This document shows positions 53,201 through 62,156 of a stretch of 64,000 bases of DNA, in pieces. Location of the stretch: assembly GCF_963675965.1 (NCBI RefSeq), contig NZ_OY780935.1, forward strand, positions 2,778,501 to 2,842,500, read 5' to 3'. The position numbers and the translations under genes are program-made. Positions within the stretch are counted from its first letter, which is position 1, and each line of letters begins with the position of its first letter. The notes beneath the pieces were generated by a model. The model was not told the origin of the DNA. It saw nothing but the letters and a program-made list of their open reading frames with translations, and ran no database searches. This DNA comes from an uncultured Celeribacter sp. (GTDB lineage: Bacteria; Pseudomonadota; Alphaproteobacteria; Rhodobacterales; Rhodobacteraceae).

Positions 53201-53842
53201 ATGGACACACGCGTAAAAATCTGCGGGCTGAAAACGCCGCAGGCGGTCGAGGCCGCGGTCGAAGCGGGCGCGCAATATCTGGGCCTTGTCTTTTTCCCGA
53301 AGTCGCCCCGCCATATCGAAATCTCGACAGCGCGGGCGCTGGCCATGGAGGTGCCCGTCGGGGTGGCCAAAGTGGCGCTGGTCGTCAACCCCACGGACGC
53401 GGAACTGGATCGGATCACCGATGAGGTGCCGATTGATATGTTGCAGCTTCACGGCAAGGAAAGCCTTGAGCGGGTGACAGAAATCCGCGCGCGCTATGGT
53501 CTGCCGGTGATGAAGGCCGTGGGCGTGTCCGGGCCCGAAGATGTGCAGGCGCTGGATGCCTATGGCATGGTGGCCGATCAGTTGCTGGTCGACGCCAAGG
53601 CGCCCAAAGGGGCCGATCTGCCCGGGGGCAACGGTCTGGCCTTTGACTGGCGGCTGATTGCGAAACGCGGCTGGAATGCGCCATGGATGCTGGCGGGCGG
53701 GCTGACGCCTGAGAACGTGGCGCTGGCGGTGCAGATGACCGGAGCAAAGCAGGTCGATGTGTCCAGCGGCGTCGAACGTGCGCCGGGGGAAAAGGATCCT
53801 GCGCTGATCCGTGCCTTTATCGACGCCATTCGCGCGGCCTGA
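53201..53842 (+). CDS. trpF: Phosphoribosylanthranilate isomerase
   Basis: Third step of tryptophan synthesis from anthranilate. The 213-aa TIM-barrel enzyme has the catalytic Cys in VKICGLKTPQAVE, the FFPKSPRHI loop, and the catalytic Asp region LLVDAKAPKG. Upstream of trpB in the ihfB-lapA-trpF-trpB block. Confidence 0.97.
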   Translation: MDTRVKICGLKTPQAVEAAVEAGAQYLGLVFFPKSPRHIEISTARALAMEVPVGVAKVALVVNPTDAELDRITDEVPIDMLQLHGKESLERVTEIRARYGLPVMKAVGVSGPEDVQALDAYGMVADQLLVDAKAPKGADLPGGNGLAFDWRLIAKRGWNAPWMLAGGLTPENVALAVQMTGAKQVDVSSGVERAPGEKDPALIRAFIDAIRAA

Positions 53843-53941
53843 AGACGTCGAACGCGTATTTCTGCAACAAAGGAAACGGCTGAGCTTTACCGCTCCTGAC
53901 CCTTGGGCTACATCCCTAGGGACGTGCAAAGGAGCATCCTC

Positions 53942-55192
53942 ATGAACGATCTTTTCAACAGTTTCATGAGCGGCCCGGATGAAAAGGGTCGCTTTGGTAT
54001 TCACGGCGGGCGCTTCGTCTCAGAGACGCTGATGCCGCTGATCCTCTCGCTTGAGGAAGAGTACAACAAAGCCAAGGACGATCCAGAGTTCTGGGCTGAG
54101 ATGCATGATCTGTGGAAACATTATGTGGGACGTCCGTCTCCGCTCTACTTTGCGCAAAAGATGACCGAGGAACTGGGTGGCGCGAAGATTTATCTCAAGC
54201 GCGAGGAGCTCAACCACACCGGTGCGCATAAGATCAACAATGTGTTGGGGCAGATCCTTCTGGCGCGACGCATGGGCAAGACCCGGATCATCGCGGAAAC
54301 CGGGGCCGGTCAGCACGGTGTGGCCACGGCGACGGTGTGTGCCAAGTTCGGACTGGAATGCATCGTTTACATGGGCGCGACCGATGTGGAGCGTCAAAAG
54401 CCGAATGTGTTCCGAATGGAGTTGCTGGGCGCCAAAGTTGTGCCGGTGAATTCGGGACGCGGGACGCTCAAGGATGCGATGAACGACGCGCTGCGCGACT
54501 GGGTGACCAATGTGCGCGACACGTTCTATTGCATCGGTACCGTGGCTGGGCCGCACCCCTATCCGGCGATGGTGCGCGATTTTCAGGCCATCATCGGTCA
54601 GGAAACCCGCTGGCAGCTTGCCGAACAAGAGGGGGAAGGGCGACTGCCCGACACGCTGGTTGCCGCCGTCGGCGGTGGCTCTAACGCCATGGGGCTGTTC
54701 CACCCGTTCCTGGACGATGAGAGCGTGAAAATCGTGGGCGTCGAAGCCGGAGGGCATGGCGTGGATGACCGCATGGAACACTGCGCCTCACTGACCGGCG
54801 GGCGTCCGGGCGTTTTGCACGGTAACCGCACCTATCTGTTGCAGGATGCCGATGGGCAGATTCTGGAAGGCCATTCGATTTCTGCGGGTCTGGACTACCC
54901 GGGCATTGGGCCGGAGCACAGCTGGCTGCATGACATCGGGCGCGCCAAATACGTGTCGATCACGGATCAGGAGGCGCTCGAGGCGTTTCAGTTCACCTGC
55001 CGCACGGAAGGCATCATTCCGGCGCTGGAATCGAGCCATGCCGTCGCACAGGTGATGAAAATGGCCGGGGACCTGCCCAAGGACCATATCATCGTGATCA
55101 ACCTGTCGGGGCGTGGGGATAAGGACATCTTCACCGTCGCCCGGCATTTGGGGGCGGATATTGCGGGGGATGAAGGCCGCGACGCGGAGTAA
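53942..55192 (+). CDS. trpB: Tryptophan synthase beta subunit
   Basis: Joins indole and serine. The 416-aa PLP enzyme has the lysine in ELNHTGAHKINNVLG and the phosphate-binding GGGSNAMGLF. Start ATG 53942 with AAAGGAG upstream. No trpA follows; a terminator does. Confidence 0.97.
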   Translation: MNDLFNSFMSGPDEKGRFGIHGGRFVSETLMPLILSLEEEYNKAKDDPEFWAEMHDLWKHYVGRPSPLYFAQKMTEELGGAKIYLKREELNHTGAHKINNVLGQILLARRMGKTRIIAETGAGQHGVATATVCAKFGLECIVYMGATDVERQKPNVFRMELLGAKVVPVNSGRGTLKDAMNDALRDWVTNVRDTFYCIGTVAGPHPYPAMVRDFQAIIGQETRWQLAEQEGEGRLPDTLVAAVGGGSNAMGLFHPFLDDESVKIVGVEAGGHGVDDRMEHCASLTGGRPGVLHGNRTYLLQDADGQILEGHSISAGLDYPGIGPEHSWLHDIGRAKYVSITDQEALEAFQFTCRTEGIIPALESSHAVAQVMKMAGDLPKDHIIVINLSGRGDKDIFTVARHLGADIAGDEGRDAE

Positions 55193-55215
55193 AGCCGCTG
55201 AGATGACCATCAAAC

Positions 55216-55244
55216 ACAAAAGCCGCCCATTGGGCGGCTTTTGT
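55216..55244. terminator. Bidirectional terminator between trpB and the DUF2237 gene
   Basis: 14-bp arms ACAAAAGCCGCCCA and TGGGCGGCTTTTGT are exact reverse complements. A T-run exists on both strands, so it can end trpB and the converging gene. Confidence 0.85.
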
Positions 55245-55245
55245 A

Positions 55246-55623
55246 TCAGAGCCGCCTTATGGCGTAGAGCCGCAGCACCTCAAGTGGCAAGATCGCCCTT
55301 GCACGCATATGCGTAGCCTCCAGAACCACACGGGGTGCGCAGCCTTCGTCATGGGCCTGCAGGAACCGCCCGGCGCAGAGGCACCATTGATCCCCGGATT
55401 TGAGGCCGGGAAAGCCGTATTCGGGGCGCGGGGTCGACAGGTCGTTGCCGAGGTATTTCGAATAGGCGAGGAACTCAGCGGTCATCACCGCGCAGACCGT
55501 ATGGCTGCCTTGATCTTCGGTGCAGGTGTTGCAGGCGCCATCCCGGAAATACCCGGTCAGCGGGTCGGTGGAGCACGGCAAAAGAGGCCCGCCCAGAACG
55601 TTGAAAGATGGGGCCTTTTCCAT
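55246..55623 (-). CDS. DUF2237 family protein
   Basis: A 125-aa protein with the DUF2237 pattern: FNVLGGPLLPCSTDPLTGYF, GACNTCTEDQGSHTVCAVMT, FLAYSKYLGNDLSTPRP, GDQWCLCAGRF. Several conserved Cys suggest metal or redox function, but none is known. Start ATG 55623 has GGAGG at a fitting distance. It is in line with pth. Confidence 0.85.
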   Translation of the reverse strand: MEKAPSFNVLGGPLLPCSTDPLTGYFRDGACNTCTEDQGSHTVCAVMTAEFLAYSKYLGNDLSTPRPEYGFPGLKSGDQWCLCAGRFLQAHDEGCAPRVVLEATHMRARAILPLEVLRLYAIRRL

Positions 55624-55634
55624 GATGTCCTCCG

Positions 55635-55761
55635 TCAGGATTTCGGGGCGATCCAATTGATCCAGCGCCCGTGGACATCGGATCGGCCAAGATCGTGTTG
55701 CGTGCCACCGGGCCAGAGCGTGAGCGTTAGCCCGGCCTTATCATCGAAGCTTTGCGGTCAT
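55635..55761 (-). pseudogene. Possible frameshifted small ORF between pth and the DUF2237 gene
   Basis: An ATG at 55761 overlaps the pth stop (ATGA) but runs into TGA after six codons. One frame over, an open stretch gives LTLTLWPGGTQHDLGRSDVH and INWIAPKS before a stop just ahead of the next ribosome-binding site. One base change would make a coupled protein of about 43 aa. Weak evidence. Confidence 0.3.
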
Positions 55762-56438
55762 CGAAACCTGTCTCGCAGTTTCTCAAGTGCGGAGCGGGCG
55801 TCCTTTGTTTCTGGCTCTTGTGTCTTTTCCGGCTTGGGGCGAGGGTCTTTGGTGCCGGTGGAGCTGCGTGGCGGTGCGGTGCGCTGGGCCACGGCGTTCG
55901 AAAACTTTGCGCTGTCGCCGTCCGCCAGAAACGCGGCGCCGTCGGAACAGCCCCGGATCACGTCATCGAGCCAATCCTGATCGGCCTTGGCAAAATCGGC
56001 CAGAACATAGCCTGACACGCGGTCCTTGTGGCCGGGATGTCCAATACCCATGCGCACGCGGTCATAGTCTGCGCCGATGTGTTGATGGATCGAACGCAGC
56101 CCATTGTGGCCCGCATGCCCGCCGCCGGTTTTGACGCGCAGCTTGCCCGGGGCGAGGTCCAGCTCATCGTGAAAGACCACCACATCGGCGGGGGTGAGCT
56201 TATAGAACCGCATGGCTTCGCCGACGGCCTGACCGGACAGGTTCATGAAGGTCTGCGGCTTCAGCAGCACGACCTTTTCACGGCCAAGCCGTCCCTCAGA
56301 GACCAGACCCTGGAATTTGCTGCGCCATGGCGCAAAGCCATGATCCCCGGCGATCCGGTCAAGGGCCATGAAGCCGATATTGTGGCGGTTTTTCTCGTAT
56401 TTCCCACCGGGGTTTCCGAGACCGACGAACAGACGCAT
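55758..56438 (-). CDS. pth: Peptidyl-tRNA hydrolase
   Basis: Frees tRNA from stalled peptidyl-tRNA. The 226-aa enzyme has GLGNPGGKYEKNRHNIGF (with the catalytic His), FMNLSGQAVG, and HDELDLAPGKLRVKTGGG. It has a longer, charged C-terminal tail than E. coli Pth. Start ATG 56438. In many relatives pth follows rplY closely; here GDPD and an ABM gene lie between. Confidence 0.96.
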   Translation of the reverse strand: MRLFVGLGNPGGKYEKNRHNIGFMALDRIAGDHGFAPWRSKFQGLVSEGRLGREKVVLLKPQTFMNLSGQAVGEAMRFYKLTPADVVVFHDELDLAPGKLRVKTGGGHAGHNGLRSIHQHIGADYDRVRMGIGHPGHKDRVSGYVLADFAKADQDWLDDVIRGCSDGAAFLADGDSAKFSNAVAQRTAPPRSSTGTKDPRPKPEKTQEPETKDARSALEKLRDRFR

Positions 56439-56505
56439 GGGCAAACTCCTTTCACCGCACAGATGTAACCTGCGTGGCAACGCTTGGCCAGTGCCGGGGC
56501 GTGCC

Positions 56506-57222
56506 CTAGGCCGGGGTCAGCGCGCGGCGGCGCAGCTCGGCATATTCGGCAACATGGTCGATATTGACGTGGTCCAGCCCGAGCGAGAGTGTCTCTTGCA
56601 TGCGCGTGGGGTCCCAACGATCCGTGAAGATCTGCGTGGTCAGCCCTGCCATTTGGCAGGCGCGAACATCGGCGGGATGCAGGTTGCTGTCGTGGAATTC
56701 CACAATCTGCGCGGCATGGTCTTCGACGGCTGCCTCAACCGAACCAGCATAGGCCCAAAGGATCATGCGGCGCAGCTCGGGAATGGCCTGCTGTATGCCT
56801 GCACGCATTTCGGCGGAGAAGGAAAAGGTGAAGCATTGTGCGGTGATGCCGAGCTGGCGCACCAGCGCGGCAACCGCGTCCGGATCGGCCCATTTGACCT
56901 CCAGATAGAACCCGGCGCGCGATTTGAATGCGCTCAGATAGGCCTCCAGTCGGGGGACAGGCGCCCCGCTGAATTCGGCGCCAAACCAGCTGCCGGCGTC
57001 CAGGGCGTTGATCTCCTGGCTGGTCATATCGGCAATCGGACCGCTGCCGTTGGTGGTGCGGTCGACGGTTTCGTCATGCATCACATAGAGCACCCCGTCA
57101 CGGGATTGGCGAATGTCGAGTTCCAGAATATCCCCGCATTGCCTCAGCGCCGTGTCGGCGGAGGCAAAGGTGTTTTCGGGAGCGCAAAGGCGGGCGCCAC
57201 GATGGCAAACGATCTTGGTCAT
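56506..57222 (-). CDS. Glycerophosphodiester phosphodiesterase
   Basis: Hydrolyses glycerophosphodiesters to glycerol-3-phosphate. The 238-aa TIM-barrel protein has the signature VCHRGARLCAPENTFAS, LELDIRQSRDGVLYVMHDE and YLEVKWADP, all with catalytic or metal residues. No signal peptide, so it is a cytoplasmic UgpQ-like type. Confidence 0.92.
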   Translation of the reverse strand: MTKIVCHRGARLCAPENTFASADTALRQCGDILELDIRQSRDGVLYVMHDETVDRTTNGSGPIADMTSQEINALDAGSWFGAEFSGAPVPRLEAYLSAFKSRAGFYLEVKWADPDAVAALVRQLGITAQCFTFSFSAEMRAGIQQAIPELRRMILWAYAGSVEAAVEDHAAQIVEFHDSNLHPADVRACQMAGLTTQIFTDRWDPTRMQETLSLGLDHVNIDHVAEYAELRRRALTPA

Positions 57223-57375
57223 GGCGGCAGAGATAGGCGTTCTGTGTGACCGGGGTGTGACGGGATGCGCGTTGACCTTTCAGGGCGTTTCGATTGGAAT
57301 GGCGGTCAGCAGCCAGCCACGCCTTTCGTTGCCCGCCGACAGTTTTTTCAGTCGTTTCAGTGAAAGGACGCGCTG

Positions 57376-57690
57376 ATGACATTCATCGCTATGAACCGTT
57401 TCAAAGTCGCCCCGGGCCGCGAGGCCGATTTCGAAGAAATCTGGCGCAATCGCGAAGGCCGTCTCAAAGGGCTGCCGGGGTTTGTCGAATTCCGTCTGCT
57501 CAAAGGGCCGCAGGGGGAAGGCTATACGCTGTATTCCAGCCATACGCTCTGGGCGAACAAAGAGGATTTCGAGGGTTGGACCAAATCCGAGGCGTTCCGC
57601 GCCAGTCACCGCAATGCCGGGCAGCACAAGGATGTCTATGTCGGCCCGCCGCAGTTCGAAGGGTTTGAGACCGTTCTGGTCGAAAGCTGA
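57376..57690 (+). CDS. ABM-fold monooxygenase, haem-degrading-like
   Basis: A 104-aa antibiotic-biosynthesis-monooxygenase domain protein: AMNRFKVAPGREADFEEIW, GLPGFVEFRLLKG, SHTLWANKEDFEGW and SHRNAG. This set of positions resembles IsdG/HmoA haem-degrading enzymes (Asn, Trp and His of the active site can be placed), but haem use is inferred. Faces the rplY terminator. Confidence 0.78.
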   Translation: MTFIAMNRFKVAPGREADFEEIWRNREGRLKGLPGFVEFRLLKGPQGEGYTLYSSHTLWANKEDFEGWTKSEAFRASHRNAGQHKDVYVGPPQFEGFETVLVES

Positions 57691-57738
57691 CCGCGCGGGG
57701 CTGATACCAGCGACCAGCCCGACAGAACCGTCAGAAAC

Positions 57739-57769
57739 GAAAAACGCGGGCCCCGAGGGACCCGCGTTT
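57739..57769 (-). terminator. Intrinsic terminator of rplY
   Basis: 9-bp arms AAACGCGGG / CCCGCGTTT, with T-run on the minus strand, about 27 bases after the rplY stop. It also separates the converging ABM gene. Confidence 0.85.
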
Positions 57770-57795
57770 CCAAATGTTCGAAGGACGGCGCAGAG

Positions 57796-58425
57796 TTATT
57801 CTTCTGCGGTCGCTTCTTCTGCGTCATCGGCGTCTTCGTCGTCAGCGCTCGACAGACCAGCCGGAGCGGTGATGTTCGCGATCACGAAGTCGCGTTCGAT
57901 CACCGGCTTCACGCCGGCGGGCAGTTTGACGTCGGAGATGTGGTACACGTCACCGATCTGGCCTTCAGAGATGTCCAGAGTGATGTGATCCGGAATGTCG
58001 GCTGCGGTCACAACCAGTTCCACTTCGGAACGCACGTGGGTCACAACACCACCTTTTTTGACGCCCGGAGCCACTTCGTCACCGGTGATTTCCACGGGGA
58101 TGAAGAGGTTGATGCGGGAGTTGCGGTGCAGGCGCATGAAGTCGACGTGGGTCGGCAGGTCTTTGACAACATCACGTTGAACAGAACGGCAGATCACGCG
58201 CACATCGTCCTGACCTTCAACCTTGAGGTTGAACAGGGTCGACAGGAAGCGGCCCGCTTTCAGGCGCTTCAGCAGAACGTTGAACGGAATGCTGATCGGC
58301 AGCGGCTCTTTGTCGTCGCCATACACAATACCAGGAACAAGCCCGTCACGACGAGCTTGGCGAGCGGCGCCCTTGCCCGTCCCCGCGCGTGCCTGGGCAA
58401 TAAGATCAGGAATCTCACCAGCCAT
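57796..58425 (-). CDS. rplY: 50S ribosomal protein L25/general stress protein Ctc
   Basis: A 209-aa long-form L25 (TL5/Ctc type) that binds 5S rRNA. The N-terminal L25 domain includes RAGTGKGAARQARRDGLVPG and the C-terminal beta domain ends in a very acidic tail rich in Glu, Asp and Ala. Start ATG 58425 with GGAG eight bases upstream. Confidence 0.95.
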   Translation of the reverse strand: MAGEIPDLIAQARAGTGKGAARQARRDGLVPGIVYGDDKEPLPISIPFNVLLKRLKAGRFLSTLFNLKVEGQDDVRVICRSVQRDVVKDLPTHVDFMRLHRNSRINLFIPVEITGDEVAPGVKKGGVVTHVRSEVELVVTAADIPDHITLDISEGQIGDVYHISDVKLPAGVKPVIERDFVIANITAPAGLSSADDEDADDAEEATAEE

Positions 58426-58712
58426 TTTAAAGTCTCCAAATGTTAGGGCGGGTATCCTCCAAGGCTGTATACCCGCGTGAAGCCGTGCCCATACACCGGA
58501 ATCACTGTGAGGGAAAGGTCTTTTTGCCCGGCGCAGCCCTGCCCGAAGCATGTGACGGAGATCGCCAGCACCCGAAGAGCGCGAAGACCTGTGCAGAGGG
58601 CAGGGGTGCCTTTTAGGTTTTTGCGGCTTGTTCTGCGCGTCCGGCGGTTCTAATTGGGCGCAAAGAGGTCACGTCCCTTGTGCGGGCGCGCCCTGCGTAG
58701 AAAGGACATCTC

Positions 58713-59894
58713 ATGACCGGACAGATGACGAAAGCGTCATGGCAGTCCTTTGCCCAGACCCTGTCTGTCACCCGTGCGCCTGCGCTGGCCTTGGGGGCGA
58801 ACGGGGTGATCTGGGGCACCGTGGCGGCCATGGTGCCCGCACTGAAGGCGCAGGCCGCTGCCAGTGACGCGATCTTTGGTATGGCGATTCTGGGATCGGC
58901 TGCGGGTGGCATGCTGGCCATGTATCTTGCGCCGCGGATCTTTGCGCGGCTGGGGCGGCTGACCCTGCCCGTGTTGGGGCTGTTCTCCGCACTGGCCTTG
59001 TGGTTGCCGCTGCTGGCCACATCGGCGCTCTTGTTGCTGCCTGTGATGGCGGTGTTGGGGATGGTTGTGGCCAGTCTCGACATTAATGCCAACCTGCGGG
59101 TCACCCGGCTGGAAGAAAAGCATGGGTTGCATCTGATGAATCTCAACCATGCGACGTTTTCGTTTTTCTTCGGCTGTGCGGCGCTGATCGTGGCGCGGAT
59201 GCGTCAGGCGGGCTGGGGGGTGTCCGAGGTCTTTCCCACGATGAGCCTCATGGTGGCGCTGCTCATTCTAGGCACGATCACACGCAGCCAGTGGACACCG
59301 CCGGAGAACGACCCGGATGACGTCGCGCCCGCAGGATTGCCCTGGGGGCCGATCTGGCTGGCCGGGGTGATGCTGTTCGTGGCCTTTGTTGGGGAAAATG
59401 GCATCGAAACCTGGTCGGCGCTGTTCATGGAGCGTGAACTGGGCGGGGCACCGGGGCAGGGCAGCTTTGGCCCGGCGATGCTGGGCTTTTCCATGGCGGC
59501 GTTTCGCCTGCTGGGGCATGTGACGACACAGCGGTTCGGGGATGCACGCGTGTTGCTGTGGTCCGGCATCGTCGGGGTCTGTGGTGCGGCGCTTTTGTCC
59601 CAGGCGGGAACACAGCCCATGGCGCTGATCGGCATCGGTCTGTCGGCGATGGGGCTGGGGGTTGTCGTGCCGACGGCGACGTCTTTGCTGGGCAAATGCG
59701 TGCATCGCAGCCAGCGCGATGTGGCGATTTCACGGGCGTGGATGGTGGGGTTTGTCGGCTTTTTCCTTGGCCCGTCTTCAATCGGGTTTGTGTCTGAACT
59801 GTTCGGGCTGCGCAGCGCGTTCCTGACCATCGCGGTGTTGATCGCGCTGATCGTGCCCGCCGTGATCCGGCTGGGCCGCTATCGCAGGACCTGA
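58713..59894 (+). CDS. MFS transporter
   Basis: A 393-aa membrane protein with about 12 helices. There is no clear substrate clue; the pattern LALGANGVIWGTVAAMVPAL and the loop MERELGGAPGQGSFGPAMLG look like the small YbjJ-type subfamily of MFS. Starts at ATG 58713 after AAGGACA. A bidirectional terminator separates it from lldD. Confidence 0.85.
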   Translation: MTGQMTKASWQSFAQTLSVTRAPALALGANGVIWGTVAAMVPALKAQAAASDAIFGMAILGSAAGGMLAMYLAPRIFARLGRLTLPVLGLFSALALWLPLLATSALLLLPVMAVLGMVVASLDINANLRVTRLEEKHGLHLMNLNHATFSFFFGCAALIVARMRQAGWGVSEVFPTMSLMVALLILGTITRSQWTPPENDPDDVAPAGLPWGPIWLAGVMLFVAFVGENGIETWSALFMERELGGAPGQGSFGPAMLGFSMAAFRLLGHVTTQRFGDARVLLWSGIVGVCGAALLSQAGTQPMALIGIGLSAMGLGVVVPTATSLLGKCVHRSQRDVAISRAWMVGFVGFFLGPSSIGFVSELFGLRSAFLTIAVLIALIVPAVIRLGRYRRT

Positions 59895-59898
59895 CAGA

Positions 59899-59920
59899 AA
59901 AGGCGCCCGAGGGCGCCTTT
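59899..59920. terminator. Bidirectional terminator between the MFS gene and lldD
   Basis: Perfect 10-bp arms AAAGGCGCCC / GGGCGCCTTT with a GA loop, and a short T-run on either strand. Confidence 0.8.
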
Positions 59921-59950
59921 GATGTTATGTTCATCAGAGGTGGGGCAGGC

Positions 59951-61117
59951 TCAGGCCTGCCAGCGTCCGCTGAAGTCTTCGGGTACCAGCACCATATCAC
60001 GATCGACCTGATCGACGGACTTGCGGCCACAGAGGGCCATGGAGATGTCCATCTCTTTCTGGATGACCTCCAGCGCCGAGGTGACGCCTGCCTCACCCAT
60101 GGCCCCAAGACCATGAATATAGGCGCGCCCGATCATCGTGCCCTTGGCCCCAAGGGCCAGAGCCTTGAGCACGTCCTGACCCGAGCGGATACCGCTGTCG
60201 AGGTGGATTTCCACCTTGTCTCCGACCGCATCGACGATCTTCGGCAACATGCGGATCGACGACAGGGCGCCGTCGAGCTGACGCCCGCCGTGGTTTGACA
60301 CGGTGATGGCGTCACAGCCGACCTTGGAGGCCATGATAGCATCTTCGGGTTCCATCACACCTTTGAGGATCAGCGGGCCGCCCCACATTTCCTTGATTGC
60401 TTCGATCTTGCCCCAATCCAGACGCGGATCGAATTGCTGTGCGGTCCAGGTGAACAGGCTCGACGGGTCGTCGACGCCCTTGGCATGGCCGATGATGTTG
60501 CCAAAGCCACGGCGTTTGGTCTGCAGCATCTCCAGACCCCATTGCCACTTGGTGGCCAGATCCGCGATCACGGCAGGGGTCAGTTTGGGCGGAGCGGAAA
60601 GGCCGTTTTTCAGGTCCTTGTGACGCTGGCCTAGAATTTGCAGGTCAAGCGTCAGCACCAGTGCCGAACATCCTGCGTCCTTGGCGCGTTGGATGACGTT
60701 TTTCAGATACTCCTGATCGCGCATCACATAGAGCTGAAACCAGAAGGGTTTCGATGTGTGCTCGGCGACATCTTCGATTGAACAGATCGACATGGTAGAG
60801 AGGGTGAAAGGCACGCCGAATTTCTCGGCGGCTTTGGCCGCTTTGATTTCGCCATCGGCCCGCTGCATGCCAGTCAGACCGACAGGGGCCAGCGCCACCG
60901 GCATGGCAACATCCTGACCGATCATCTTGGTGGCGGTGGAACGGCCTTCCATATCGACGGCGACGCGCTGGCGAAGCCGGATCTTTTCGAAATCGGTGGT
61001 GTTTTCGCGAAACGTTTGCTCCGTCCATGAGCCGCTTTCACAATAGTCGTAGAACATCTTCGGCGTGCGTCTTTTGTGTAGACGCTTCAGGTCGGCGATA
61101 TTGGTGATAACCGGCAT
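59951..61117 (-). CDS. lldD: L-lactate dehydrogenase (FMN-dependent)
   Basis: A 388-aa alpha-hydroxyacid oxidase-family protein that oxidises L-lactate to pyruvate, feeding the respiratory chain. FMN and substrate residues are seen in the N-terminal MFYDYCESGSWTEQTFREN, VSNHGGRQLDGALSSI and DSGIRSGQDVLKALALGA. A TTGGT-type inverted repeat just upstream (61135-61161) is a likely operator. Confidence 0.93.
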   Translation of the reverse strand: MPVITNIADLKRLHKRRTPKMFYDYCESGSWTEQTFRENTTDFEKIRLRQRVAVDMEGRSTATKMIGQDVAMPVALAPVGLTGMQRADGEIKAAKAAEKFGVPFTLSTMSICSIEDVAEHTSKPFWFQLYVMRDQEYLKNVIQRAKDAGCSALVLTLDLQILGQRHKDLKNGLSAPPKLTPAVIADLATKWQWGLEMLQTKRRGFGNIIGHAKGVDDPSSLFTWTAQQFDPRLDWGKIEAIKEMWGGPLILKGVMEPEDAIMASKVGCDAITVSNHGGRQLDGALSSIRMLPKIVDAVGDKVEIHLDSGIRSGQDVLKALALGAKGTMIGRAYIHGLGAMGEAGVTSALEVIQKEMDISMALCGRKSVDQVDRDMVLVPEDFSGRWQA

Positions 61118-61134
61118 GCGACTCTCTTATGCGT

Positions 61135-61161
61135 AAATTGGTTTGTTTCCCGGACCAATTT
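61135..61161. promoter_or_regulatory. AAATTGGT ... ACCAATTT inverted repeat upstream of lldD
   Basis: 8-bp arms at 61135-61142 and 61154-61161 with an 11-base spacer, 18 bases before the lldD ATG. GntR/FadR-type lactate regulators (LldR) use TTGGT/ACCAA half-sites, though with shorter spacing. Confidence 0.4.
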
Positions 61162-61277
61162 GCATAAATACGCACCGCAGCCAAGGTGGAAATCGATTGG
61201 TACTGGCGTCCGTGTGGCAAAGCGGACAGTGTGACCGCAAACAGGGGCGCGCGGCGCGAAAGGCATGAGGCAAGGTT

Positions 61278-62051
61278 TTGAACGTTATTCTTCTGGGCGT
61301 GATCGCCTCTTTCGGGGCAGGCATGATGACGGGTGTCGGGGCGATCCCGGTCCTGTTTGGCAAGAAGATGTCGCGGCGCACCAACGATCTGTTGCTTGGC
61401 TTTGCCGCCGGGGTGATGATTTCGGCCTCCTATTTTTCGCTGATCGTGCCCGGGCTGGACGCCGCAGACGAGTTGTACGGGATGACCTATGTCTCTGCGC
61501 TGATCGCGGGCTGTGGTATTGCTCTGGGGGCGGCGCTTGTGGCGCTGCTCAACGAAACGCTGCCGCATGAACACTTCATCACCGGGCCGGATGGTGCCGA
61601 TCCCGGCGCCTTGTCGAAAATCTGGCTGTTTGTCATCGCGATCACGATCCACAATTTTCCCGAAGGCATGGCCGTGGGCATCGGCTTCGGTGGTGGCAAC
61701 GTCACCAATGGCATGTCTCTGGCAACGGGCATCGGTCTGCAGAACGCGCCCGAAGGGCTGGCCGTGGCGGTGGCGCTGCGCGGGCAGGGCTACAGCCGCT
61801 GGCGCAGCTTCCTGCTGGCAGCGCTGACCGGTCTGGTCGAACCTCTTGGCGGTGCGCTGGGGGTCGGCCTGATCCATGTGTCGGTGCATGTCCTGCCCTG
61901 GGGGCTGACCTTTGCGGCCGGGGCGATGCTCTATATCATCAGTCACGAAATCATCCCGGAAACCCACCGCAACGGCTACCAGAATTATGCGACGACCGGG
62001 CTGTTGACCGGGTTGATCCTGATGATGTTCCTCGATGTGACTTTGGGCTGA
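61278..62051 (+). CDS. ZIP-family metal transporter
   Basis: A 257-aa protein with about eight membrane helices. The helix 4 and 5 metal-binding motifs are ITIHNFPEGMAVGIGF and GIGLQNAPEGLAVAVAL, typical of ZIP zinc importers such as ZupT. The start is TTG 61278. Divergent from lldD; a terminator follows at 62083. Confidence 0.9.
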   Translation: MNVILLGVIASFGAGMMTGVGAIPVLFGKKMSRRTNDLLLGFAAGVMISASYFSLIVPGLDAADELYGMTYVSALIAGCGIALGAALVALLNETLPHEHFITGPDGADPGALSKIWLFVIAITIHNFPEGMAVGIGFGGGNVTNGMSLATGIGLQNAPEGLAVAVALRGQGYSRWRSFLLAALTGLVEPLGGALGVGLIHVSVHVLPWGLTFAAGAMLYIISHEIIPETHRNGYQNYATTGLLTGLILMMFLDVTLG

Positions 62052-62082
62052 GCGCAGAGATTTCCGTTCCATGCCGATTGCA

Positions 62083-62110
62083 AAAGGCCCGCAGAGAACT
62101 GCGGGCCTTT
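62083..62110. terminator. Bidirectional terminator between the ZIP gene and the polyamine genes
   Basis: Perfect 10-bp arms AAAGGCCCGC / GCGGGCCTTT with an 8-nt loop and T-runs on both strands. Confidence 0.85.
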
Positions 62111-62156
62111 TCTATTTCTATCTGCGTATGCTGTCAGCAGTGACGGGCAGGTGAAC

